Shown one piece after another: positions 53,301 through 64,000 of a stretch of 64,000 nucleotides of DNA. The translations under genes were made by a program, and so were the position numbers. Position 1 is the first letter of the stretch. Each line of letters begins with the position of its first letter. Under the pieces are notes generated by a model that was given only the letters and a program-made list of their open reading frames with translations, ran no database searches and was not told the DNA's origin. The DNA is from Bugulina stolonifera (Eukaryota; Bryozoa; Gymnolaemata; Cheilostomatida; Bugulidae): positions 7,936,001 through 8,000,000 of the forward strand of contig OW285187.1 in assembly GCA_935421135.1 (NCBI GenBank), written 5' to 3'.

Positions 53301-56300
53301 AGATTCGGAGTACTTCATTTGAACCAGTAGACTATGATGAGTTGAAGAACATGCGATCACTAGATTGTGCCTTCAAGGAGACCCTCAGACTTAGACCGCC
53401 TATATTTGTCATTATTAGACAGTCGAGAAAACCAATGGTAAGTATTTCAGTCTAAAACAATAATATTGAATGCAGTCAATACAGTATATAATAAACTTTT
53501 ATTTTGATTAAATTCACACTGTTTATGACATTTGTCCACAAAGAGCCAGTGCTGAATATTAATAAGGCTCTTACTAAGTAGTGTTTTTTTCCACTATGGG
53601 CAGAAATTATGCAAATTGTTTGTCACTTTTACTTGAAATTTAATAACTGTCACTTGTGGGTTACCAAACAAACTATGGTTAAATGTCCTCGGCCCTTGGT
53701 AAATTGAATAAATAATAATAAATAACTGTATGTGATTATTTTCAAAATATGTTTTCAATATAATGGTGATATGTGGTAAATGTCTTATGCCTGCTGCTGT
53801 GTTGTTTATTGGCAGTCAGTCACTAGTCAGCTTAGTGCATCACTACGTTGAGGTCATTGAGTGCAAAATTGAATACCCGGTCACAATCTACACTAGGATA
53901 GTTTGAACCTTTGCTTTTTCAGTTGTCTGGCTTGGTGCTATTTATATCTTTCACTTGTTTACTTCTGGCCATTTCTATTTGACTCTGTTATACCTAATAC
54001 CAGATACACAGGTATATCCACATGCTAAATGTAAATATTGGTATATAATAGACAAAAGCGATTGAAAGTTTACCATTAGCAAAAGTAAAGGTTACCAAAA
54101 TTCCTTTGAATTTGGTGCTGTTTACAGTCAATATTGTTCCTAACCTGGTGGTTACTGGTTACTTGTGGATTGTACCAAATTGGAATTATATTTTCAAAAT
54201 GGTGTTCAACATGTGACAATGTACAATATGGTATTATTGTAGTAGTAGTTCATAAGCATCTGCTGTCTTACTAGTCTTACAGAACATCTGCTGTATTAGT
54301 ATTAGTGGAAACCAAGCCTCAAAATCATAAACCCAAACAGTAGATTAGTTACCAAACTTCTAGTTACCAACAACAATCTATGAAATGGCTCTTTAAAGGA
54401 TCCCTGTCACTAATTACCTTGCTCAGCAAGTGTAGATTTGTGTTAAAATGAAGGTAGCAGGAAAGTTACAAGTTGCAGAGTTGTGCTCTCAACATATTTC
54501 TGCTTCCCATGTGCATCGCGCGATGCGCTATGTGCTGCCCTAGGACGATTTTTTTAATGAAGACACCCTAAACGGCAATTTTTTTATATAAGTTGTATAG
54601 AGAGAGGTTTGGTTTTTTGAGAATATTTTCAAAAGTAGCTTGAAAAATGCAAAAATAATCCATGAGCATATACTACTTGCAACCATACACCCTTCAATTT
54701 ATATTACACCCTCGAAAAAAGTTTTATTTTTATAGCTGCCATTGTTTATCCGAAACTATGGATTATCATACTAGCATCAAATTTTATAAACAAAACAAAG
54801 TCACATGACCATGCTAGCGGTCTGCACGTGGTATTTTGTTTACAATACAATTGATCACAGAGTTATTGCAAGTACCAAGGTACTATACTATCTATCTTCG
54901 TCTATGTCTATGGATTGAGTTGAGAATTCATAGTGCACAGAAATGCTAAGAATGGCGTTCGAAATTTGGATTTTCATTTCATAAATTTCATTTTCTAAAG
55001 AATATGAGCTTAGTTTATGGCCAGATTGTCAGCTACCACAATACTCAGCATAGTAAGCATTTAATATATGTACTATTTTTTTTATTTATTTCGTTTAAAA
55101 AACAAATGACTAGGTTTGAAATTAAATATTATTATAATATTTATATTAATTTTTTAAATGATAAAAAGAGTTAGATAACTTATAATACACAAAAAGGAAG
55201 TCATGTGATTATGATATTTCATATTATTATAATGTTAATTAAGTTATATTATGATATAATTTAATATAATAATCTAAATGATTATCATATCAATCACTAT
55301 GATTTTAACATATATTTATATTCATATTACAATACTGGTGAAACTAAATTTCAGTTAGTATTAAATTTAGTTTTGACAATCGGTCACAATGAACTTTGTA
55401 AAAATGTTAAGTTATTGTATTGTTGTAATAAATCATCTACAATATGCAATTATTCAAATATAATTTTGAATTTACAATATAAATATCCTGCAAAAATGCA
55501 AACAATAATTCCATCATAAAGTTTATTTCTAAAATAATCAATTGACTGATCTGGTCTATCCAAGATATTTGAATTACTGTATTTAGTTTATTCACTCTTT
55601 CAAGGCCCCCCCCCCTTTTTCCCAGGCTAAATCTAAAAGATTGGTAGGACTGATCAGGGGCGGCTATAGGCACCCATGCATGTTCATGTTCCACACTTAC
55701 CTTGTATTAACTCCCTCAGACGCGTGAAATTCATGACTTCTTGAAAATAGGCTGGTGTTGAAATATTTCCTATATTCGCCCCTAGGACTGATACTAACTT
55801 CATTAGACACAAACTCACCCCTATCTAATGCAGCTGAGCTAACCTGGTGTACTTTTATGTATGTTTGCATGGTCAAAGTTTCTTTTCGTTTAAAACAGCC
55901 AAGTTTTATTTCTAAAGCATTTTATGTTTTTATCGTATTTGTATCTTATGATGTACTCACTGTGTTGATTACAGGCTAGTTCCAATACTCTCAGCAAGCA
56001 ACTTTACTGACATTGATAAAGACATAGTTGAACTCGACTGTTTGTTGGAAAGAAGGAATGATCTGGTGAGCAGGGTAAAGACACACACTCACCTTTGATG
56101 AAGAATATGTAAATCGAATGCCAACCTCAATTTCTACATCCAGTTCTTTCTACTGGTAGGTGTTTATAATTTATTATGTAGCGACAAGGCTCGTTACAAG
56201 GTAGCATTAAAACCGTCTTCTTGAATTTAACTTATGCACAAACTTATAAACTCATTGAGGTAAATTTCATCAGTTTATCCTTGCAAAATGTGAAACACAC

Positions 56301-59300
56301 ATGCTTTAGCTAATAAAACTGACAACCCATGTGATTTAGGTTTTCATTCCGAAAGTCTTCCTTCTGTGCCATATCGAACTATGATAATATTCAGCTCTAG
56401 GAGCCGTGGAGACCCATTCGACTAGCTCTGCTATCGGGCAGCCACATTAAAGAATTGTGTTTGGCGCCATGAATATTATATTATTATCATTATTATTTAG
56501 CACAGTGAGATTCCAAAGCTGTATGAACGAACGGGAACAAAGCTAGACCAATTCCATGCGACCAGACACTGGTGTGGAAATTCAAATTCATCTATTCTCC
56601 AGCTTGCACCATATCATCTTTATCTCCAATGTTGGAAAAAGCGTAGGTAAGTGTTGTAGCAGTAATATGTTATGTACATTAACTTGATTATCAGTACTAG
56701 TACTTCAGCATCATCTATTCAACAGGGTGGGAAATTCTGCTGTGAGAGTTGAACCCAACCAAAACTACATTGCCACTAACTATTGATGTGTTCTCTTCGA
56801 GGGTCACAACCACTTCTTAATAAAATGCTCTACAAATTTGAATTGCAGATAGTACATATTGGATTGCAAAAGAAGCGTTCCAAATGTACAGTTCACCCGT
56901 ACTCCAAGAGGTTTCTTCAACAAGTAACTCTATAAAAGGTGAAGCGTTATAGTGCCTCAGCATTCAAGCTGAGTGATTACGATTGAAAACAAACTTCTGC
57001 TGGCACGCTACATGGACTGTGTATCTCATTATGATTTCTGTTCATGTTCAGTACTTTACACATGTATTTTACTCTGCATTCAGCTGTTTTCATCGTTGTA
57101 TTTTGTTATAAACAGATATCGTAAATAAACAATAAATGTTTTAAGATATTGAAGTTGAATAGTCATTTGATGTCCTCATATTAATAACTAAGAATAACGG
57201 TTACATTTTCAGAAAGTACGACAAATCAAATAATAGCCAGAATCATTTCAAACATTTTTGTTTAAATATATATGAATCATAGTTGGGCGGATCTATACTT
57301 GTGCACGTGATTCCATGGCTATTGGTTTTAGTCTCCAGCACTTTGCCAAAAGTATACTAGTAGGCCTAAATTAATCTTGCAATTACAGTTTAGAGTCATA
57401 AAACGGAGAGGGCAATAAAATTTGTCTAGAGACTGTATTGGTAAATAATCAATAAATTGATGTTCATAACTACAGCACTTACATGTCTTTGCAAATGGAA
57501 AATTGCAGTTTCATCTAGTAAAATAAATCCTCCCTAAAGCCTAAGAAAGATAAGAAAAATAGCACAAAATAAATGTAAAATCAAATATAATAGTCTATAA
57601 AGTATAAATTTTGAGCTGCATGTATTTTCCATTTACTATGGCTGCAAACACAAAAAAACATGAGTAATCTTGGAATTAAAAATAATGACATCTTGGAACA
57701 AAATTAAATCCACTCGGCTAATTGCAAATAACCATGAGTGCATAATATTAGTTCTTGTTAACATTAAAGCTTGTGGATTACGGTCACTTGAAACAGGGCA
57801 GTAATAATTGACTTAGTAAATAGAAAAGATCACTAATGTAACTGCACAATATAGAAAAAAATCAAAATGGAATTGGCCATCACAGGCATCAAATACAACA
57901 TGTACTGTACTCATTGAAATTCTATTTACTGAAAGATCATACATGAAACATCAGGCCAACTGCAACTAATACATATAAAAATGAAAAAAATTCCAATTGT
58001 GGCAGAATATTAATATTTGAAGGTACCGGTCAATACTTTACAAACCATACGACTGATTTGGCTGCTCGAATTGTTGGTAAGTACTTCAGTTCAAGCATGT
58101 TGCTTGATAGATGTTTCTATTCTACAACATTATGTGAACATGTTATCATACCATTGGATCACTTAAAAGTACATTAACATCAACAGATGATACCTAAAAT
58201 CAGACCACACTAAGCAACTGAATATAACTGCTAGGTACAATGTAATAGATTGAAAATGATGAATACAAATCAAATCGATACCAATTTTGCTAGGCTACAT
58301 TCCAAAAACCACAGTACAGAAAAGTAGGCCTAATATGTACATGCAGCAGTGTTTACAGCGAAAGTTTTGCTGTACTGATGCGTCAACACTTCACATTTTT
58401 TGATTAGACAGAACCTTGAAAGTTGATGATGCACTTACCTTATGTATACCTATGTACAACAAGTCAACTCAGTGTCCAAGGTACAATACTCGTCACTCAA
58501 GTATGACTTTAAGAGGTTACCATTGATGGGACTTGACATTCCTGGGTCATAGTCTTGACAAACTGCTAAAAAGAAGCATTCATTACACACATTTTAGTCA
58601 TCATAGTATTATTATTACAACAGAGAAAGCAAATGAGTTGACTATAGTGTCATCAAAAGTTTATTTTACTTACGGCTGCAATCAAAGGATACAATAACAA
58701 TTATTTTGAAATTCAATAAATTAAGTTTTTGATTAGGTGCTGTATATAGGCCTACATATATGTAGATAGCAACAATCATAGTTAATCAAGTTAATATTAT
58801 AATCCCAATATTTTATTTTGCATTTTATCCATTTTAGTAGAGTTTAAAATAGTAAAGTAGGCTACATTCATAATAATTAGCCATAAGTAACTAGTATGTT
58901 ATTTTAACAAATTACTTATGTACCAATGTGAACAAAAAGTAAATAACAATAATTATCATTGCTATATCCACATGTATAAATAACTTTTTTTTAATATCAA
59001 CTACCCTGGCATAGTACATTCACATTGACATTAAGAATTAAATTAAAATGAAAAATCAAAATTAATTTACTTTCATTGATTTGATGGATAACCCAGATAT
59101 GATAATCAAATGATTGCAAATCTCGCTGTGCTTGCCATATACCTTGTATCATATCATCTCTTGTTAGCATTTTCATCTTGCAACAATAATTTCATTTTGG
59201 CAAAAGCAAAATATTATATTTTATTCTAATTCTGTCCACAGCCAACTGATTCCCATCGATCACCCAATGGGTTTTCCCACACGTGTACATGCGCATTCGA

Positions 59301-61031
59301 TTTAGTTAGCCAATTATAATAAAGTTCAAGTAACCAATCATGACGTTCGCTCTAGCGAGCACATGGGTGTCTCAAAATGTAAACAAAAACGGTGACACTG
59401 ATCCTTTAACTCTTGGGAGTTGTACATTACATATACCTGTTAGTAGTTATGTAATGTATACTGTACAATGTATGTATAATATAATAATTATTTCATTGCG
59501 TTGCTGTTACTACATGTTATACAGGAAGTGGCTGGATACACCATACCTGCGAACCATTCTGTCTGTGTGTCTCCTACAGCCAATCAAAGATGCTCTGAAG
59601 TGTGGGGTGAAGATGGTGCTGCCTTTAACCCTGACAGGTAAATAAAGCAATATACATGCATATCTTCTCCGCTGATCAATAGAGAGGTAGGGTGGTATGT
59701 CTGATATAGTTCACCAATGTTATCGAGTTTGTGGTTTAGAAAATACCTTCGTAACTGAGCCAAACACTAAAATTTTGTCTTTGAGATATTGAGTTATCCC
59801 TGATTTCAAAGTGTATCCGTCACTCGGAAGTACTACTCTAAAAACATGATATGGCACTGATACTACACAATACTGCATACCTATATATTTGGTGGTTTAC
59901 CATAATAGTGTACAAGTTTTTGTTTACACATAGATGATGTCATCGAAGGCAATAGATGACTTTGTAAAAATAAACAATATTGAATTATGATTGACCATCA
60001 GTGTGCAGGAGTTGCTGCTTGCCAACCACAGTAGGCACAACTAACCTTGAAGTTTCACTACATGCAAAGTAACCTTTCTACAGCCTACTAGATATTTCAT
60101 GGGTATTATATAATTGCATTACTTTGACCTGTAAGTAATGCAATGCTGTTGGCGGTGGTGAAGGGACATGTGAAAAGTGACAGTTCGAAACTGTGTAGAT
60201 TACATTTAGAAGAACACGACTCACAGATAATTAATTTTAATTAATTAAATAGAAAAAGTAGTGCTAAAAATAAAAATTAGTTGAAATCTGGGGTTAGGGG
60301 TTTCAAACTGTCCGGTTTTGAACAGTCCCAAATTCATTGGCAGTACCTGGCATTTCAAAATTCCACTTTAACCTCTACTTTTCCTATTTTGTTTATTTTG
60401 TGTAAAATTGTTAGCAAACCACCAAAAACTCACTCAAATAAGTATTGCATTTAAAAGCACCTGATATGCTCATCAATCAGCAGCCAAAACTATTCACTTT
60501 GTGGCCGTAAATTGTTGAAGTGAACTTAGTAAGCCAGCTTGAAGGTTTGGTGACACTTCTGGTATTTGAATCTGTTTACAGCCTTGCAGTGTAAGGTTTA
60601 GTAACAAAGTGGCCAATGGCTGTAAATTTGTCCAGTTTTTGGCTGCTTTTCAACGTGGATGAGTAATCCAGCTATAGAATTCCTCTGCTTTGGTTGTTAT
60701 AGCTGGGAAAGTAATAACTTCATTACCTTACAGTCTGCTTACTCCATTTGGCGCTGCTATAGTCATTTACCTTGTGTTGACTAGGTTTATGGATAGTGAG
60801 GGCTCAGTGACTGGCGACAACAAGTTCTCCTACGTGCCCTTTGGAGCTGGCAGACACAGGTGTATAGGAGAGTCTTTTGCCTACATACAGAATAAAACTA
60901 TCTGGTCTGTACTCCTGGAACTGTATGAACTGGAAGGTGAAGGTGATCTACCAGAACCAAACTACCAGAGCATGATCCACACCCCAATCAATTCTACAGT
61001 CAAGTATAGAAGACGATCAGCTCCAGAATAA
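47315..61031 (+). CDS. CYP51: Sterol 14-alpha-demethylase, cytochrome P450 family 51
   Basis: ER-anchored haem monooxygenase that removes the 14-alpha methyl group of lanosterol, the step after LSS. Ten exons: 47315-47683, 49200-49304, 49551-49727, 50170-50296, 50689-50745, 51093-51336, 51717-51873, 53303-53437, 59525-59637 and 60785-61031; in phase throughout, 576 residues. Signatures: [36 protein letters not shown], the I-helix AGQHTSS (about residue 380), ExxR in KETLRLRPP (E438, R441), VAGYTIP, and the haem loop [11 protein letters not shown] (Cys about 521). Hydrophobic segment at residues 100-118. The N-terminus is about 60 residues longer than in human CYP51 if the first ATG is used; ATGs at 47372, 47405 and 47546 are alternatives and would bring it nearer the usual length. 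Intron 8 (6.1 kb) holds a candidate nested gene. The stop codon overlaps an AATAAA at 61027-61032. Confidence 0.96.
48050..48770. mobile_element. Possible degenerate DNA transposon
   Basis: aggtggaacgagac on the left resembles the reverse complement of the right part (aggtagaatgagac), about 700 bp apart in CYP51 intron 1. I find no target duplication, and the inside is unremarkable. Weak. Confidence 0.25.
50985..51060. mobile_element. Short hairpin element (GAAGTTGTCYTCTC family)
   Basis: gtgattgc...ggagttgttctcc faces agagaggataacttc...gcaatca in CYP51 intron 5. Confidence 0.45.
51885..52035. repeat. TACTACATGTAC simple repeat
   Basis: About ten 12-bp units with tgc/tac variants directly after CYP51 exon 7. 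It produces an artificial long open frame rich in Tyr and Cys. Confidence 0.85.
55975..56952 (+). CDS. Candidate nested gene in CYP51 intron 8 (three exons seen, 5' end missing), unknown function
   Basis: Not recognised. Three exon-like stretches with good splice sites: 55975-56065 (acceptor gattacag, donor gtgagc, contains [20 protein letters not shown]), 56501-56642 (acceptor tatttag, donor gtaggt, contains [16 protein letters not shown], then RHWCGN) and 56849-56952 (acceptor attgcag, contains [14 protein letters not shown], stop TAG). Phases 0 and 1 match at both joins. A competing GTAAGT donor four bases further in exon 2 would hit a stop at once. Two AATAAA signals follow at 57124-57136. 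None of this can belong to CYP51, whose exon 8 to exon 9 join is complete without it. The N-terminal exon was not found, so the gene is partial or broken. It has no membrane segment. Confidence 0.5.
56347..56478 (+). repeat. 5'-truncated SINE, family A tail
   Basis: Matches the tail half of the element at 13371-13587 in reverse complement (tgccatatcgaacta, ctgctatcgggcagccacat, gaattgtgtttggcgccat), ending in an ATTATT-type tail. It ends 22 bp before the candidate nested exon at 56501. Confidence 0.7.
57124..57136 (+). terminator. Double poly(A) signal after the nested gene candidate
   Basis: Two AATAAA hexamers, seven bases apart, about 170 bases past the TAG at 56950-56952. They give independent support that a transcript ends inside CYP51 intron 8. 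Confidence 0.45.
57137..58449. other. Part of CYP51 intron 8, nothing recognisable
   Basis: AT-rich DNA without exon-like stretches or repeats that I can support. If the minus-strand exon at 58450-58565 is real, its 3' UTR would lie here. Confidence 0.4.
58450..58565 (-). CDS. Candidate terminal exon on the minus strand of CYP51 intron 8
   Basis: After a ctttttag acceptor the minus strand is open for 37 codons (contains [16 protein letters not shown] and [12 protein letters not shown]) and ends in TAG. The composition is coding-like for this AT-rich intron. No partner exon is certain. A promoter-like cluster lies upstream for this strand at 59270-59360. Not recognised; may be chance. Confidence 0.25.
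59270..59360. promoter_or_regulatory. Promoter-like motif cluster in CYP51 intron 8
   Basis: Within 90 bp: cacgtg-type E-box (acacgtgt), NRF1-like acatgcgcattcg, two CCAAT words (gccaatta and accaatca) and a CRE-like tgacgttc. The cluster lies 165 bp before CYP51 exon 9 and could serve a minus-strand transcript. Motif resemblance only. Confidence 0.3.
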
Positions 61032-61032
61032 A
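61027..61032 (+). terminator. AATAAA overlapping the CYP51 stop codon
   Basis: The hexamer starts two bases before the TAA stop (61029-61031). If used, the message would have almost no 3' UTR; a more distal signal is likely but not evident. Confidence 0.3.
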
Positions 61033-61993
61033 CACATACATACAGCTAGCTAACTGGATTCACATTGTATTTATCATTCCTCATGTATTATATTATTCTT
61101 TATGGTCCAAATAGTCTTTCAACCAGTTATACTTGTCATTAAAATTACCAATGCCAGTGTCTTTCAATTAACAAATATATCTTTAAAAATCATTCACTAC
61201 TCATAATTGTGGTGCCTACACTCCTCCCATGCACCAATTATACAGTTGTCAACCAACTGATTAGTATGCATACAATATTTTAATATCAATTTGCCAGCTA
61301 GTGCTGTACATACGCTCTCTATGGTACACTCCACAGCAAATTATGAATAATATATTTCACTACAGGTATCACTTAGGTAGCAAGTTACACGATGGACACA
61401 GACAACTGGCTCATCTTGGTATAAAATTAGAAGATTCGTTTACACTGTGCTAATCAATCATAGAGGAACTGAAGCAGTTCCAATCTTAGGTGATTTATTC
61501 AGGTCATTGTAGCATTGCATTGGTGTAACTGTATAATTGACAAGTTGGTAGTCTGTGTTAGAATGTTTTATTTGCAGTGCCATGAGCAAAGGAATTGAAT
61601 TAGTTTCATGTAGCATGTAAAAAGAACATCAGTTAATACAAATGGGACATCAAAAAATGGCCAGATTGTCTAGAAGAATACGGAATAATCATGTGTCATT
61701 GAAACAGGAAGGACAAATAGAAATGCAAGAACACAGAAAACTGGTTAAATATACAAAGTATCCTCGTGTATGGAACCCCCATCACATTTCTCATTTAAAT
61801 CGCATGCATAGTAAAAGTAGTGGCATGCCTGAAAAAAAAACTGTAAAATTTACATGTACATGTATATACACAATGCTAAATAATGGTATGCTATTTACAA
61901 CTATGATACAATAGAACTATATAATAATATATGACATTTTTTGAGTAAAAAATATGGTAAAGGAAAGAAATTGACGTAGTAGTCACCAATTAG
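61033..61993. other. Convergent intergenic region between CYP51 and nanos
   Basis: Should contain the 3' UTRs of both genes. The open stretch at 61642-61914 (plus) has no start context or protein-like features that I would accept. Confidence 0.5.
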
Positions 61994-63369
61994 TTACAGT
62001 GGAGAGATCATATGAGGTTGGCTGTTGGTAGCGGAGGACGAGAAGAGGCCTATATCACTACCCATCGGACAATATGTTATTGTGTGTGAATTGTCCCCAC
62101 TTGCTCCACACTTAGGACAGGTGTACTCCCTTAGTATGGGACAGGTTACTCGGCCATTACTGTCCTTTAGTGTGTGACTCAAATATACCTCCTCAGAGAG
62201 CCCGTTATTACGGCAAAACCCACAGAGAGGTCTGTGTAGACGCTTCACCAGCAATTTCCCAAGACGGGCATGCATGTTGCTTCTTAGCCTAAAAATAGAA
62301 GTAGTCATTTATTTAAAAGCCAGCATTGCCAGTAAAACATGATTGATTTATTGCTAACCATAAAATACTCTAATAATACGTTTATGAAACAATAGTTTGG
62401 TGCTCCCATTTTGAGATACCATATCACAACTATTGAGATTACATTGAGGTCCATATTGTTATTCATTGACAAATTATAATACTGTTGAGATAGATCATAT
62501 GAAACTATTTACTCGAGGGCAATCTACATCATGTCCTATTGGTTTAAACATTTCCAAACTACAGTTTGGCATGTCCATGTATACACATAGCGGATGTAAG
62601 TCTGTTCTGCTGACCAACCTGGATTTATCGGAAATCGGAACATCCTGAAGAATTCTGCCAATGACTAGGTCCATCTCTTTAATACCGTGTATATTGTAGA
62701 TACACCTGATATATTCGATGATGTAGTTAGATACGCTGTAGCCATTACTGGCCGCTGGTATCTGGTGAGTCGGTATTATACCATTTATTCCCACTCTATC
62801 ATATAGATATGTGGCAGCAAAAGTTGGACTCTAAAAAATGTGCAATACAAAATTAAAATACGACGCAACAATACATTCACAATCAGTCAATCACAATGGT
62901 GAGATAGTACAGCTTCGCATACCCAACAAACATTTCAAAACAGTACTTGGCTACATATTATGTATACATAACATTTCTGATAACAGTTTTGCAACAGCAG
63001 GTGAGGGACAACAACAACATTTATTCAGAGCTTCTTATACACAATGCCAATAACATAAATATAACAGTAACATAAGATTATTATAACATGTGAATAGGTA
63101 ATAAATATATTAAAACATTACTACCAAATAGGTGTGAGTTAACACATTATTATTACCATATACATTTTAATCTATTATAATCACAAATTTCTCATCTGTT
63201 AGCAAAAGAGCTCAGAAATCGAAAGGTTTGGTAACCCAGCTAGCCAAACAGTGTGCTAAAACTATTACCAACTTACCCAAAGACCTCTGAACAAATCAGC
63301 AAGAGTCATCTTGGAGTCGACCTCCACTGTCAGTTCATCCATATTAATATTAGAGCTCTTGACTGTCAT
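61994..63369 (-). CDS. nanos: Nanos family RNA-binding translational repressor
   Basis: Predicted germline and stem-cell repressor that works with Pumilio and recruits the CCR4-NOT deadenylase. Three exons: 63277-63369, 62619-62830 and 61994-62288; they join in phase to 199 residues. The C-terminal exon holds the diagnostic double CCHC zinc finger: [45 protein letters not shown], with all eight ligands present. The N-terminal half (DLFRGLW, then Tyr/Ile-rich) has no clear match; the F-x-x-x-W spacing near residues 27-31 differs from the usual vertebrate CNOT1-binding motif, but its position is right. Start is the ATG at 63369, 62 bp from a TATA box. Presence of this gene shows that the DNA is from an animal. 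Confidence 0.95.
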
Positions 63370-63430
63370 TTCAGACCTTGCTTTCGTGTCAGTGCGGCTG
63401 AGAAATGACTTTCGGTTGAGGCGCAACGTC

Positions 63431-63437
63431 TTATATA
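63431..63437 (-). promoter_or_regulatory. TATA box of nanos
   Basis: TATATAA on the minus strand in cttatataag, 62 bp upstream of the start codon, which would place transcription start near 63400. Confidence 0.7.
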
Positions 63438-63460
63438 AGATGAACTAAGCCTCGCATCTT

Positions 63461-63465
63461 ATTGG
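63461..63465 (-). promoter_or_regulatory. CCAAT box of nanos
   Basis: CCAAT on the minus strand 24 bp upstream of the TATA box. Confidence 0.5.
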
Positions 63466-64000
63466 TCAGTTAAAGAAACCAGGAGGTCTATATTATAGTA
63501 TTATTACACTGAACTACTCTAGCTGGTCCCGGTTAGTTAGTGTATTCTGTATTGTTTGTTCTATTGCAAGGTACAATAAGCAGCGTTGGTAGCCCAGAGT
63601 ACTGAATGGGTGAGCTACAAGTGGTCAAGTGGAAGTTGACTAACCATGCAGCTAGTTGGCGAGCTTTATAAAGTATTATTTTCAGCTGGTTTTCAAGCAA
63701 AGCCTATCAGCTTAGTGGTTGGTATACTTGTCAAGTCTCCAGATTTCACAGAGACATTCTAAGTGTTGAAGAGTACCTTTCTACCTCACAGATGAGATAT
63801 TTCCAATTTTTACAAGATGACATGATAACTTTTTAACAACACATAGAACTCAGCAGAAAATCATTTTTTGAATGAAAAATGCAGTAGCAAATATATAATA
63901 TATCATCTGCAATTATGAACTTCGAAGTTGAATATCAAAGCAATCTTAATGCAGCAAAATTTAAGTCGAATTAAAGTTGAAATCATGTGTGGAAAATTAT
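63466..64000. other. Region upstream of nanos, nothing recognisable
   Basis: No exon or repeat that I can support. A short tRNA-like phrase (gcttagtggttggtatactt, near 63709) lacks a matching B-box. Confidence 0.4.

Noticed and set aside
61642..61914. 90-codon plus-strand frame after CYP51
   Set aside because: Lies in the expected 3' UTR zone, basic low-complexity composition, no homology recognised.

Overview
The window is nuclear DNA of a multicellular animal. Genes are split into many short exons with GT-AG introns, coding stretches show up as AT-poorer islands in AT-rich DNA, there are dispersed tRNA-derived SINEs, hAT-like and fold-back elements, and a Nanos germline gene is present. 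The pair lanosterol synthase plus CYP51 means the animal makes sterols de novo, which argues against insects and nematodes. Short introns, AT-richness and this gene set would fit an early-branching animal such as a sponge, but that placement is inference only.

Layout. 1-6.7 kb: an ELOVL fatty-acid elongase on the minus strand (2183-5803), flanked by two copies of a duplicated ~350-bp segment. 7.8-8.6 kb: a large fold-back element. 8.8-21.9 kb: a minus-strand FGD5/6-type Rho guanine-nucleotide exchange factor (Pro-rich/acidic N-terminus, DH, PH, FYVE, PH), with intronic minisatellites. 22.7-23.7 kb: a dead LINE. 25.0-30.6 kb: plus-strand NHLRC2 (thioredoxin-like plus NHL propeller), 11 exons, fully resolved. 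30.9-43.9 kb: minus-strand lanosterol synthase (LSS), 17 exons, 737 residues. 47.3-61.0 kb: plus-strand CYP51, 10 exons, 576 residues. 62.0-63.4 kb: minus-strand nanos, 3 exons, 199 residues, with TATA and CCAAT boxes.

The main functional point is that LSS and CYP51, which catalyse consecutive steps (oxidosqualene to lanosterol, then 14-alpha-demethylation), lie next to each other head to head. They share a 3.4-kb intergenic region that contains CCAAT and NRF1-like motifs and a hAT-like insertion starting 59 bp upstream of the LSS start codon. Both genes also have one intron of about 6 kb with what look like small nested genes: a three-exon gene in CYP51 intron 8, another three-exon gene with an 18-bp acidic repeat in LSS intron 6, and a terminal-exon candidate on the opposite strand of CYP51 intron 8. 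I could not assign these to any family; they are the best candidates for undescribed genes here.

Exon boundaries were read by eye from splice consensus, phase continuity and remembered family alignments. No database search was run.
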